Below, in pieces: positions 45,578 through 53,955 of a stretch of 64,000 bases of DNA. Source of the DNA: Streptomyces sp. Je 1-79 (GTDB lineage Bacteria; Actinomycetota; Actinomycetes; Streptomycetales; Streptomycetaceae); assembly GCF_025195125.1 (NCBI RefSeq), contig NZ_JAMGSL010000010.1, positions 184,334 through 248,333 of the forward strand. The letters are read 5' to 3'. The first letter of the stretch is position 1. Each line of letters begins with the position of its first letter. The notes below the pieces were generated by a model. It was not told the origin of the DNA. It did no database searches and saw only the letters and a list, made by a program, of their open reading frames with translations. The translations under genes and the position numbers were made by a program.

Positions 45578-47653
45578 ATGACTGACGACACCATGGCCGC
45601 TCACCTGCGGCCCGTGCCCGACATAGACGAGGACGATACGCCCGCGGCGCCTGTGCCGGTGGACAACCCGGCGCTTCCCGAGCCGAAGGTGACCATCGAG
45701 AAGCGCAAGCCGATCCTCGCCGGATGGCTGACCAACCGGCGTGACTTCCTCGCCACCGCCCGCCACGCGGGCGCCAACGCCGGATACGCGGCCCTGTTCC
45801 ACGGGGCCCGACTGCCGGTGTACGCCGGGCGTCTGGCGCTGATGTCACCGCGGGGAGCGTGCCGGTTCATCGCGTCCACCAACCGGTGGGTGTGGGACCG
45901 CGAGGCCGCGCCCCTGCGGGACTACGCGGTGCGCACCGAGGACGTCGAGGAGTACATGCGCCTGGCGAAGCTGCGGGCCGGACGCATCCGGCTGCGCGGC
46001 CTGGTGACGCTGGTCGCGGCCGTGTTCGGGGTCGGATTTGCCCTCTGGCTCTACGTCATCGCCCCCGCCTTCCTGTACGCGTTCGCCGCCGGCGGTGTGC
46101 TGCTCCTCGGCTTCGCCGGTCAGCAGCCCGACGCCCCGGTCGTCGGACCGGCGGTGCTCAAGACCGAGATCCAGAAGCTCACCGGGTCCATCGTGCTCCG
46201 GGGCCTGGACTCGATCGGCAACGCGAAGATCTCCGCCGCCATCAAGAAGGGCGGCGACATGAACGGCCTCCGGTTCGTCTCGGAGATCGTGCGGGACGGG
46301 CCCGGATACCGGGCCGACCTCGACCTTCCCTACGGAGTGACGCCCGAGGACATCATGGAGGCCCGCAAGCCCCTCGCCTCCGGCCTGCGACGCAAGACCG
46401 GCTGTGTCTGGCCCTCCCCGGACCCCGAGCAGCACGAAGGACGACTCGTGCTGTGGGTCGGGGACAAGCCCATGAACGAGACCACCAAACCGGCCTGGCC
46501 GCTGCTGAAGACGGGCACGGTCGACCTGTTCAAGCCCGTCGTGTTCGGCAACGACCAGCGGATGCGGGACGTGACGGTGACCCTGATGTTCGCCGCGATC
46601 GTCGTCGGCTCCATCCCCCGCATGGGCAAGACGTTCCTCATGCGGCTGCTCCTCCTGATCGCCGCCCTGGACCCGCGGGCCGAGCTCCACGCTTTCGACT
46701 TCAAGGGCACCGGTGACTTCGGCGCCCTGGAGCCGGTCTGCCACCGCTACCGCGCCGGCGAGGAGGACGAGGACATCGAATACGTCGTCGCCGCCCTGCG
46801 CGAGCTGAAGGAGGAGCTGCGCAGGCGGGCGAAGGTCATCAAGTCCCTTCCCCGCTCCCGCTGCCCGGAGTCGAAGGTCACCCCGGCCCTGGCGAACGAC
46901 AAGTCGCTCGGGCTGCACCCGATCGTGGTCGGATTCGACGAGTGCCAGGTGCCCTTCGAGCACGAGGAGTACGGCAAGGAGATCGAGGCCATCTGCACCG
47001 ACCTCGTCAAGCGCGGTCCCGCGCTCGGGATCGTCGGCATGTTCGGCACCCAGCGCCCGGACGCCAAGTCCCTGCCGACCGGCATCTCCGCGAACGCCGT
47101 GCTGCGGTTCTGTCTGAAGGTCATGGGCCAGCCCGCCAACGACATGGTGCTCGGCACGTCGATGTACAAGTCCGGGTACCGGGCAACGATGTTCTCCCGC
47201 TCCGACCGGGGCATCTGCTGGATGGCCGGCGAGGGCGACGACCCCCGCATCGTCGCCTCAGCGTTCGTCGACGCCGTCGCCGCCGAGCAGGTCGTAGGCC
47301 GTGCCCGGCAGGCACGCGCGGAGTACGGCAACGTCACCGGCCACGCCATCGGCAAGGGCCCCGACAAGACCGCCGGCAGCGACATCCTCGCCGATGTCCG
47401 CGATGTCATCGCGGAGGGCGAGAAGGCCGTGTGGTGCGAGCGGATCGCCGCCCGCCTCGCCGAGCTCCGGCCCGAGACCTACGCGGGATGGAAGGGCGAG
47501 AACGTCACCGCCGCCCTCAAGCCCTGGGGCATCAAGCCCGGCCAGGCCTGGGGCACCACCGACGACGGCAAGGGCGCCAACCGACGCGGCATCGACCGCG
47601 CCGACATCACCGCCGCCATCACGCGCCGTAACGCCGACAGGGCCGCCGCCTGA
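45578..47653 (+). CDS. traB: FtsK/SpoIIIE-type DNA translocase (TraB/TraSA-like)
   Basis: A 691-residue protein, ATG 45578 (AGGGGAAG upstream). Membrane helices lie at about residues 140-183. The Walker A motif GSIPRMGKT is near residue 344, and Walker B IVVGFDECQ near 449. A C-terminal part rich in Asp, Gly and Ala (about 600-691) contains a winged-helix-like segment. Such proteins alone move double-stranded DNA between Streptomyces hyphae, recognising short repeats called clt. A CTAG-rich repeat cluster begins 14 bp after its stop. Confidence 0.93.
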   Translation: MTDDTMAAHLRPVPDIDEDDTPAAPVPVDNPALPEPKVTIEKRKPILAGWLTNRRDFLATARHAGANAGYAALFHGARLPVYAGRLALMSPRGACRFIASTNRWVWDREAAPLRDYAVRTEDVEEYMRLAKLRAGRIRLRGLVTLVAAVFGVGFALWLYVIAPAFLYAFAAGGVLLLGFAGQQPDAPVVGPAVLKTEIQKLTGSIVLRGLDSIGNAKISAAIKKGGDMNGLRFVSEIVRDGPGYRADLDLPYGVTPEDIMEARKPLASGLRRKTGCVWPSPDPEQHEGRLVLWVGDKPMNETTKPAWPLLKTGTVDLFKPVVFGNDQRMRDVTVTLMFAAIVVGSIPRMGKTFLMRLLLLIAALDPRAELHAFDFKGTGDFGALEPVCHRYRAGEEDEDIEYVVAALRELKEELRRRAKVIKSLPRSRCPESKVTPALANDKSLGLHPIVVGFDECQVPFEHEEYGKEIEAICTDLVKRGPALGIVGMFGTQRPDAKSLPTGISANAVLRFCLKVMGQPANDMVLGTSMYKSGYRATMFSRSDRGICWMAGEGDDPRIVASAFVDAVAAEQVVGRARQARAEYGNVTGHAIGKGPDKTAGSDILADVRDVIAEGEKAVWCERIAARLAELRPETYAGWKGENVTAALKPWGIKPGQAWGTTDDGKGANRRGIDRADITAAITRRNADRAAA

Positions 47654-47663
47654 CCCAGCACCA

Positions 47664-47815
47664 CTGCTAGACCTAGCACCCGCGCCCGCTAGGTCTAGCA
47701 GCCCCGCTAGCAACCAATCCGGGCCCTGACCTGTGCACTAGCGTCTAGCGGCCCATCTGCGAAAACCCTGGAATCCGCCCCTTCAGAGGGAGTGACCACC
47801 CATGCTCGCCGCTAG
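47664..47815. repeat. CTAG-rich repeat cluster, candidate clt (TraB recognition locus)
   Basis: Eight CTAG tetramers occur within 149 bp, starting with a perfect 14-bp inverted repeat (47664-47677 with 47688-47701, 10-bp spacer) built on GCTAGACCTAGC, followed by GCTAGCAA, ACTAGCG, TCTAGCG and GCTAGCAC. CTAG is normally scarce in high-GC genomes. The location immediately after the translocase gene fits a transfer locus or an operator. Confidence 0.6.
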
Positions 47816-48047
47816 CACCCTGCTCCTGCTCGCCACCCTCGCCGGTTACACACTGTTGTGCGCCGCCTCGCCGTTCGGCACCTGCCGCACATGCCAGGGC
47901 CTCGGCTACAAGCTCAAGGTCGACCGCAAGGGCCACCCCAAGCGGGCCAAGCCCTGCCGTCGCTGCAAGGGCCAGGGCAAGCGCCTGCGCCTCGGCCGCC
48001 GCCTCGCCAATTACAGCCGCGTCGTCCACCAGGCCGGCGCCCGCTGA
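47802..48047 (+). CDS. Small membrane protein with DnaJ-type zinc finger
   Basis: An 81-residue protein, ATG 47802. One N-terminal membrane helix (about residues 4-22) is followed by two CxxCxGxG-like units (CRTCQGLG and CRRCKGQG) forming a zinc site. The C-terminus is very basic. Homologues with this layout are standard in AICE transfer operons; role unknown. Confidence 0.75.
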   Translation: MLAASTLLLLATLAGYTLLCAASPFGTCRTCQGLGYKLKVDRKGHPKRAKPCRRCKGQGKRLRLGRRLANYSRVVHQAGAR

Positions 48048-48210
48048 GTGGGGACATGAAGCGGCCGACGGTGCCCGTCATCAGACGTACCCCGCTCCGA
48101 TGGTGGAGCTAGGCGGGCGCAACCGTCGGCCAAACCCCTGAGCTTGCCAGCACCCCGGGGCCCCCGCAGCCTACCCACCCGCCCCACCCAGTGATCAAGG
48201 GAGTTTCGGC

Positions 48211-48399
48211 ATGGCCATCACGGTCTCGCTCGTCGCCCTGTTCGGGCTCGTCCTGTTCTTCCTCCTGCGCTCCCACAGCACCACTCCCGGCGCCGCGTTC
48301 ACCGCCGCAGGGTTCGGGTTCTTCCTCGCCTCCACCGGCGCGGCGGAGCCCATCAACCAGCTCACCACGGCCGTCGTCCAGGCCATCCCCAACCTCTAG
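48211..48399 (+). CDS. Small two-helix membrane protein
   Basis: A 62-residue protein, ATG 48211 with AAGGGAG upstream. Two hydrophobic helices (about residues 3-20 and 28-45) and no charged domain. It lies between the zinc-finger membrane protein and the replication genes and belongs to the spread-type small proteins of such elements. The 163 bp before it hold only an imperfect inverted repeat (48062-48131). Confidence 0.65.
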   Translation: MAITVSLVALFGLVLFFLLRSHSTTPGAAFTAAGFGFFLASTGAAEPINQLTTAVVQAIPNL

Positions 48400-48487
48400 C
48401 AACAACAAGGGCGGCCCACGTCTCGCCAAAGCCTTGGGCCGCCCTGCTCCCCAGTCCGCTCACACAGACCTTTGGAGGTCTCCCAGC

Positions 48488-49360
48488 ATGACCCATCCGA
48501 CCCTCATCCGGCGAGAGCACGGCCACCGGCCGGCCCTCCTGGACCTGTCCCTCTCCCTTGCGACTGCCGGTGTGCCGGTACTGCCCCTGCGGGCAGGGAA
48601 GGGGCCGTTCGGCAACTGCCCCTCCTGCGCCAACAACGCGTGCGGCGGCCGGCCGAACATGAAAGCCGCGGGGCACTGCACCTGCCCTCGCCCGTGCCAC
48701 GGGTGGGCCGCCGCCACGACCGACCCTCGCGTCCTTTCCTCTCCGGCCTGGACGGTCGCGTGGAGCCGGGCCGAGACGGTCGCCTACCACCCCGGCGGCG
48801 CCGGGGTGACGGTGGTCGACCTGGACGACGCCGACGCCATCGGCTGGGCCCGCGAGAACCTGCCGCCGACCCGCACCGTCCCGACGACGCGGGGCGAGCA
48901 CTGGATCTACGGGGGCGCAATGCACTCCGCCAACAGCGTCCGACCCGGTGTCGACATCAAGTCGTCCATGTCCTACGCCCGCTGGCTCGGCCCCGGAACT
49001 GGCACCATGGCCGACCTCCCCGCCGCCGTTCGCGCCCTGGTCGTCAAGGCGCCCGCCATCGTCCGGCCCGTGCGATGCACCGTGTCCGCTCCGGCCGGTG
49101 GCGGGACGTGCCCCCACCGCTCGCCCGTCTACCTCGAGCGGGGCATCGCCATGGCCGAGCAGCGCATCACCGAGGCCCGCAGCCAGGTCCACACCACTGT
49201 CTACCGGACGTTCCTCGCGGTGCTCTCCGCCCACGGCCGGTGCGGCTGCCTCACCGAGACGCACATCGACCGCCTGTTCACCGCCGCGCAGACCAAGGGC
49301 GAAACGGCCCGGCACTGCACCGACGCGTGGGCCAACGCCCGCACCGCACTGGGGCTGTGA
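48488..49360 (+). CDS. Bifunctional DNA primase/polymerase (Prim-Pol)
   Basis: A 290-residue protein, ATG 48488 (GGAGG upstream). The archaeo-eukaryotic primase motifs are present: VTVVDLDDAD near residue 108 (metal site), RGEHWIYG near 135, and VDIKSS near 155. A cluster of Cys between residues 40 and 70 probably binds zinc. With the ATPase that follows it should initiate replication of the excised element. Its TGA is followed directly by the next ATG. Confidence 0.88.
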   Translation: MTHPTLIRREHGHRPALLDLSLSLATAGVPVLPLRAGKGPFGNCPSCANNACGGRPNMKAAGHCTCPRPCHGWAAATTDPRVLSSPAWTVAWSRAETVAYHPGGAGVTVVDLDDADAIGWARENLPPTRTVPTTRGEHWIYGGAMHSANSVRPGVDIKSSMSYARWLGPGTGTMADLPAAVRALVVKAPAIVRPVRCTVSAPAGGGTCPHRSPVYLERGIAMAEQRITEARSQVHTTVYRTFLAVLSAHGRCGCLTETHIDRLFTAAQTKGETARHCTDAWANARTALGL

Positions 49361-50842
49361 ATGATGGCTGAGGAGGAGAAGACCCCGGCCCGCGAGATCA
49401 TCACCGACTACGCGCAGGCCAACTTCCGGTACTTCCGCACCGCCGACGGCACCGTGTATGCCCAGAAGAACGGCCACCCCGTGGCCCGTCCCATCCGCTC
49501 CCAGGGAACGACGGGGAGCCACCGCCAGGAACTCATGGTCGGCCTGTTCAAAGACGGCTGCGGCGTATTCAACGGCACTGCACTCAAGGAGGCGTTGGAT
49601 TTGATCGAGGCACTCGCGCTGACCGAGACCGTGCAGCCCGTCCACATCCGCGTCGCGCCCGGGTTCGACGGCGCGACCTGGCTCGACCTGGGCCGCAACG
49701 ACGGCAAGTCCGTCCGCATCCACCCCACCGGCTGGGACATCACCACCCCAGACCCCCAGGAAGTCTGCTGGCGACGCACCCAGCTCACCGGGGAACTGCC
49801 CCTGCCGGCCAAGGACACCAACGGCAAAGGCATCGACCTCCTGCTCCGGTTGTGCAACTTCGCCGGCGCCGAGACCGAGTGCCTGGCCATCGCCTGGCTG
49901 ATCGGATGCCTCGAACCCTCCGTGCCCGTCCCCGCACCGTTCCTCACCGGCCCCCAGGGCGCAGGCAAGTCCACCGGCGGACGGATGCTCGTGCGGATCA
50001 TCGAGGGGATGAGCGGCGACCTTCGCCGCGCCCCGAAGGACGAGGAGAACCTGATCGCCGCCGTGGCCGCCGGATGGGTCACCGCCCTGGACAACCTCTC
50101 CCACATGACCCCGGACCTGTCCGACGCCATGTGCTGCATCGTCACCGGCGCCGAGAACGTCAAGCGCGCCCTGTTCACCGACGGCGACGTCGTCCGCTCC
50201 CGCTACCGCCGCCCCCTACTGCTCACCGGCATCGACGTCGGCGTCATCCGCCCCGACCTCGCCGAACGACTCCTGCCCCTCCGCTTGGAGCGCCCGCGGG
50301 TGCGGCGGACCGAAGCGGAACTGTGGGCGGAGTACGAAGAGGCCCTGCCCGTCATCCTCGGCTCGCTCCTCGACCTCACCGTCAAGGTCCGCGCCGCCCA
50401 GGCCGACATCCCGACCGACCTGCGGATGGCCGACTTCGCGCACCTGTGCGCGCAGCTCGACGCCGCCACCGGCCTGGGGGCACTCGCCGCCTACCGGGCA
50501 AGCCTCGACGACCTCAACGACGACGTCATCGAGGGCGACCTCCTCGCCCAGACCGTCCTCAAGCACGCGGCCGGCCTCGACCCGGGCGCGGAAGTCAGGA
50601 TGACGTCGGCCGAGTGGCTGCACTGCCTCACCCAGATCTACACCGGAGAGGACTTCCGCCCCCTCCCCAAGGGTTGGCCCACCACGGGCAAGGTCCTCTC
50701 CGACCGGCTCAAGCGGCTCCAACCGACGCTCGCCGCGCGAGACGTCCTCATCGACTGGGGCCGCACCAACACCGCCCGCTACATCGAGATGACCCGCCCG
50801 CTCACCGCGCCGGCGCCCGAGCGGCAGAAGCCGATGTTCTAA
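49361..50842 (+). CDS. Replication ATPase/helicase-like protein
   Basis: A 493-residue protein, ATG 49361. The Walker A motif GPQGAGKST is near residue 198, followed by a LDNLS Walker B-like segment near 246 and SRYRRPLLLTG, in the style of D5/SF3-like helicases of replication modules. The C-terminal 120 residues look like a winged helix. With the Prim-Pol it forms the replication unit. The iteron-like repeats lie just downstream. Confidence 0.85.
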   Translation: MMAEEEKTPAREIITDYAQANFRYFRTADGTVYAQKNGHPVARPIRSQGTTGSHRQELMVGLFKDGCGVFNGTALKEALDLIEALALTETVQPVHIRVAPGFDGATWLDLGRNDGKSVRIHPTGWDITTPDPQEVCWRRTQLTGELPLPAKDTNGKGIDLLLRLCNFAGAETECLAIAWLIGCLEPSVPVPAPFLTGPQGAGKSTGGRMLVRIIEGMSGDLRRAPKDEENLIAAVAAGWVTALDNLSHMTPDLSDAMCCIVTGAENVKRALFTDGDVVRSRYRRPLLLTGIDVGVIRPDLAERLLPLRLERPRVRRTEAELWAEYEEALPVILGSLLDLTVKVRAAQADIPTDLRMADFAHLCAQLDAATGLGALAAYRASLDDLNDDVIEGDLLAQTVLKHAAGLDPGAEVRMTSAEWLHCLTQIYTGEDFRPLPKGWPTTGKVLSDRLKRLQPTLAARDVLIDWGRTNTARYIEMTRPLTAPAPERQKPMF

Positions 50843-50869
50843 CCGGGGCGCCGCGACCGCTCGCGCACA

Positions 50870-50911
50870 AGCAAGAGGAGCACGCCACGCCCGGGCCAGG
50901 GGTGCTCCTCT
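50870..50911 (+). terminator. Terminator after the replication genes
   Basis: GCAAGAGGAGCAC and GTGCTCCTCTTGC can pair (13 bp) around a 16-nt loop, 28 bp after the ATPase stop. Confidence 0.65.
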
Positions 50912-51026
50912 TGCTGTTCGGCGGCTTGCCGCCTGAAGGACGTGCCGCATCGCGGCTCCTTCATCACGTTCTGAGGCGCGCAGAACCACAGACACCCCCA
51001 CCCTCTTTTCCTAAGAGAAGAGACCC

Positions 51027-51232
51027 TGCGTCACGTGCGTCACGACAGCCCCGCATACGGCCCGTGGCCTGCGGCTATGGCGGTGACGCAGGCGCCAATC
51101 TCTGCGTCACCCCGCGTCACCTGCGTCACCCATGACGGAGACCAGCGTCACCGGTGACGCACCCCGAGGCCCGCTGTGTCACCGAAACCCGCAGGTCAGA
51201 CGACCGAGTGACGCACGTGTCGCAGTGACGCA
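51027..51232. repeat. 8-bp repeat array TGCGTCAC, candidate replication origin
   Basis: Eight exact copies of TGCGTCAC occur in 206 bp: forward at 51027, 51036, 51103 and 51122, inverted at 51083, 51154, 51208 and 51225. Two 7-base matches (51114, 51145) and one variant (51176) lie between. The array sits in the 497-bp gap between the replication genes and xis, the position of an iteron-type origin. A TraB-binding locus is the alternative. No gene is seen in the gap. Confidence 0.72.
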
Positions 51233-51339
51233 GAAATCCGCACCTAGGACAGACGCCGACCACCGGGCCCCCAAGCCCGGCCCGTCCCGGCAGCCCACGC
51301 ACTCAACTGACTCCGAACTCTCCATTTCGAGGAGACCTG

Positions 51340-51546
51340 ATGTCTCGTATCGCCCGCCGACGTCAGCCCGCCGACGAGCTGCTGCCCCTGACCGACGTCC
51401 TCACCGAGATCGGCATCACCCGAGCTACCTGGTACCGCTGGCGCAACCGCGGCTACGGCCCCGAGGTGAAGCGCCTTCCCAACGGGCACCTGCGGATCCG
51501 CCGCAGCGCGCTCGACGCCTTCCTGAACGAACTGGAGACTGCGTGA
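51340..51546 (+). CDS. xis: Excisionase (helix-turn-helix)
   Basis: A 68-residue protein, ATG 51340 with GAGGAGA upstream. It is a MerR-like winged helix: LPLTDVLTEIGITRATWYRW, then NGHLRIRRSALDAFL. This is the usual recombination directionality factor of AICEs, which bends att DNA for excision. Its stop overlaps the integrase start by four bases. Confidence 0.88.
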   Translation: MSRIARRRQPADELLPLTDVLTEIGITRATWYRWRNRGYGPEVKRLPNGHLRIRRSALDAFLNELETA

Positions 51547-52928
51547 CCGAGTGGAGCTACACCGTACGGATCTGGAGCATTCGCAAGCGGCCGTACCGCA
51601 AGCCGTACCAGCTCCGCTGGCAAGTCGGTACGAAGCCGTTCTCCGAGTCCTTCCTGACGCTCGGGCTCGCCGAGAGCCGGCGGGCGCAGTTCATCACCGC
51701 GACGCGTGAGGGTGAACCCTGGGACGTCGAAAGCGGCCTGCCCAAGTCGATGGTCCAGAAGGCCAAGGACATCTCCTGGTACCAGCACGCCAGGAACTAC
51801 GTGGAGATGAAGTGGGACCACTCCCCCGCCTCCACTCGCCGGAACCTGGCGGAGGCCATGGCCACCGTGACGCTGGCGCTGGTGAAGGACACGAAGGGGA
51901 TGCCCGACCACAAGGCCGTGCGCCGCGCGCTCTACACCTGGGGCTTCAACGTGAACCGCTGGAAGGAGGAGACGCCGGAGGACATCGCCGGCCTGCTCGC
52001 CTGGGTGGAGCGGAAGTCCGTCCCGACGTCCAGCCTGGCCGACCGGCTGCGCGTGCGACGGGCCCTGGACGCCTGCGCCCGTCGGCTGGACGGCAAGACG
52101 TCGTCAGGGGCGGTCATCGCCCGGAAGCGGGCCATCTTCCACCAGGCGCTCGGCCTCGCCGTGGACGCCGAGCTCCTGGCCGAGAACCCCATGACGGCGA
52201 TCAAGTGGAAGGCGCCCGAGAAGGTCGAGGAGGAGGTGGACCCACAAGCCGTCCCGGATCCCCAGCAGGCCGCCGCGCTCCTGGCCGCCGTCCGGAAGCA
52301 GGGCGCCCGCGGGCGGCACTTGGAGGCGTTCTTCGGATGCATCTACTACGCCGGCGCCCGTCCCGGTGAGCTGGTCGGCGTCCGGCTCCAGGACTTCGAG
52401 CTGCCCCGGCGCGGTTGGGGACTCGTCCGGCTCCGTGAGAGCCGGGCCCGCTCAGGCAGCTCCTGGACGGACACCGGCGAGGCCCACGACCGGCGCGGCC
52501 TGAAGCACCGGACGCGGAAGGCCGTCCGGCACGTGCCGATCCCGCCCGAGCTGGTCTCGATGCTCCGATGGCACGTCACGGTGTACGGCACGCACGCGGA
52601 CGGCCGACTGTTCCGCACCGCCCGGGGCGGGATGGTGCAGGAGAGCGGCTACGGGGAGGTCTGGGCGGGCGCCCGCGCGGATGCTCTCAGCCCCTCCGAA
52701 CAGGAATCCAAGCTGGCCAAACGGCCCTATGACCTTCGTCACGCGGCTGTCTCCACCTGGCTCAGCTCCGGCGTGGAGCCGCAGCTCGTCGCCCAGCGGG
52801 CCGGCCACTCCGTCGCCGTGCTCTTCCGGGTGTACGCGAAGTTCCTGAAGGGCGGCGACGAGGCCGCGAACGCGAAGATCTCCGCTCGGCTGAACCAGCA
52901 CCGCGCCGGCGCACCGCCCGCGCCATAA
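51543..52928 (+). CDS. int: Tyrosine recombinase (integrase)
   Basis: A 461-residue site-specific recombinase starting at GTG 51543. The catalytic residues are found as Arg in GARPGEL (about residue 270), His-x-x-Arg region LRHAAVS (about 397), AGHS (about 419) and Tyr in RVYAKF (about 430). The N-terminal 190 residues contain arm-binding and core-binding domains. It lies beside attR, as in SLP1, and should recombine the tRNA-Tyr att repeats. Confidence 0.93.
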   Translation: MTEWSYTVRIWSIRKRPYRKPYQLRWQVGTKPFSESFLTLGLAESRRAQFITATREGEPWDVESGLPKSMVQKAKDISWYQHARNYVEMKWDHSPASTRRNLAEAMATVTLALVKDTKGMPDHKAVRRALYTWGFNVNRWKEETPEDIAGLLAWVERKSVPTSSLADRLRVRRALDACARRLDGKTSSGAVIARKRAIFHQALGLAVDAELLAENPMTAIKWKAPEKVEEEVDPQAVPDPQQAAALLAAVRKQGARGRHLEAFFGCIYYAGARPGELVGVRLQDFELPRRGWGLVRLRESRARSGSSWTDTGEAHDRRGLKHRTRKAVRHVPIPPELVSMLRWHVTVYGTHADGRLFRTARGGMVQESGYGEVWAGARADALSPSEQESKLAKRPYDLRHAAVSTWLSSGVEPQLVAQRAGHSVAVLFRVYAKFLKGGDEAANAKISARLNQHRAGAPPAP

Positions 52929-53056
52929 GACGCCCGTCCGGCGGTGGCCGCAGGTAGGGGCCAGGGATCCCGTCCGCATCTCGTCCAGACGTCCTGGTAG
53001 ACCCCGGGATCCGGCGGGATACAGCGAGACAGTCATGCCTTGCGAGCGGGCACAGC

Positions 53057-53100
53057 AGAACGGCCCCTGATCAACGTTTCCGCTGATCAGGGGCCGTTCT
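53057..53100. terminator. Terminator just inside attR
   Basis: A perfect 17-bp stem (53057-53073 with 53084-53100) with a 10-nt loop directly adjoins the att repeat. It would end int transcription and also tRNA-Tyr transcription from the opposite side, replacing the chromosomal terminator displaced by integration. Confidence 0.8.
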
Positions 53101-53159
53101 TATCGCGTGGCGGCGCCAGGATTCGAACCTGGGTAGGCTAAGCCGACGGATTTACAGTC
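53101..53159. repeat. attR: 59-bp core in intact tRNA-Tyr
   Basis: Identical to 36434-36492. It restores the 3' half of tRNA-Tyr, so the tRNA stays functional after integration. Confidence 0.95.
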
Positions 53160-53189
53160 CGCTCCCATTGGCCACTCGGGCACACCGCC
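53108..53189 (-). tRNA. tRNA-Tyr (GTA)
   Basis: An 82-nt class II tRNA on the minus strand with acceptor GGCGGTG/CGCCGCC, anticodon GTA in ACTGTAAAT, and a long variable arm. The 5' part is chromosomal, while the 3' part from the anticodon arm onwards is supplied by the element. Confidence 0.96.
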
Positions 53190-53371
53190 ATGGGATGTCG
53201 CTGCCTGGAGCCGCTTTTCGGCGGTGCTCCGTGGCAACGACGTAAACGATACCTGATCCCCCGGGGTACTTCGCCACCGGATTGATCAGCGGTTCGGGCA
53301 CGATCGGATGACTAGGCTTGGCGCCGTACGCCCACGCAACCGCATCGCATTCGAGCAAGGAGCCACACGTC

Positions 53372-53863
53372 ATGGCCGACTCCAGTTTCGACATCGTCTC
53401 CAAGGTCGAGCGGCAGGAGGTCGACAACGCCCTCAACCAGGCCGTGAAGGAGATCTCCCAGCGCTACGACTTCAAGGGAACCAACGCCTCGATCTCCTGG
53501 TCGGGCGAGAAGATCCTGATGCAGGCCAGCGGCGAGGAGCGCGTCATGGCGATCCTCGACATCTTCCAGACCAAGCTGATCAAGCGCGGGATCTCGCTGA
53601 AGTCGCTCGACGTCGAGGGTGAGCCGCAGCTGTCCGGCAAGGAGTACAAGCTCTTCGCCTCGGTCGTCGAGGGCATCTCCCAGGAGAACGCCAAGAAGGT
53701 CTCGAAGGCCATCCGCGACGAGGGCCCCAAGGGCGTCAAGGCCCAGGTCCAGGGCGACGAACTGCGGGTCAGCTCGAAGAGCCGGGACGACCTGCAGGCC
53801 GTGCAGGCGCTGCTCAAGGGCAAGGACTTCGACTTCGCGATCCAGTTCGTGAACTACCGCTAG
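53372..53863 (+). CDS. yajQ: YajQ family cyclic-di-GMP/nucleic acid-binding protein
   Basis: A 163-residue protein, ATG 53372 with AAGGAG upstream. It matches the UPF0234/DUF520 family along its length: ASSFDIVSK-like start, VDNALNQAVKEISQRYDFKG, and the C-terminal DDLQAVQALLKGKDF. Family members bind nucleic acids or cyclic-di-GMP; the Streptomyces role is not known. It is the usual neighbour of tRNA-Tyr, divergent from it. Confidence 0.93.
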   Translation: MADSSFDIVSKVERQEVDNALNQAVKEISQRYDFKGTNASISWSGEKILMQASGEERVMAILDIFQTKLIKRGISLKSLDVEGEPQLSGKEYKLFASVVEGISQENAKKVSKAIRDEGPKGVKAQVQGDELRVSSKSRDDLQAVQALLKGKDFDFAIQFVNYR

Positions 53864-53955
53864 TCCACACCAGCTGCATGTCCGAAAACCGCCAGCCCCG
53901 GGGTGGGCAGCCCTCGCACACTGGACGGGAAGTGAGCGCGAGGAGAGGAACCGCC

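Larger units (their letters stand above)
36434..53159. mobile_element. SLP1-like integrative and conjugative element (AICE) in tRNA-Tyr
   Basis: The element spans 16.7 kb between 59-bp perfect direct repeats of the tRNA-Tyr 3' half. It encodes a tyrosine integrase and excisionase next to the intact tRNA, a Prim-Pol and ATPase replication pair, an FtsK/TraB-type translocase, spread-type small membrane proteins and a GntR/Nudix/XRE control block. This is the standard AICE set, and S. coelicolor SLP1 uses the same tRNA-Tyr site. Cargo at the far left is darT-darG and a DUF4365 gene. Confidence 0.93.

Noticed and set aside
51027..51232. CRISPR array
   Set aside because: The repeats are 8 bp, occur in both orientations and have irregular spacing, and no cas gene is nearby.
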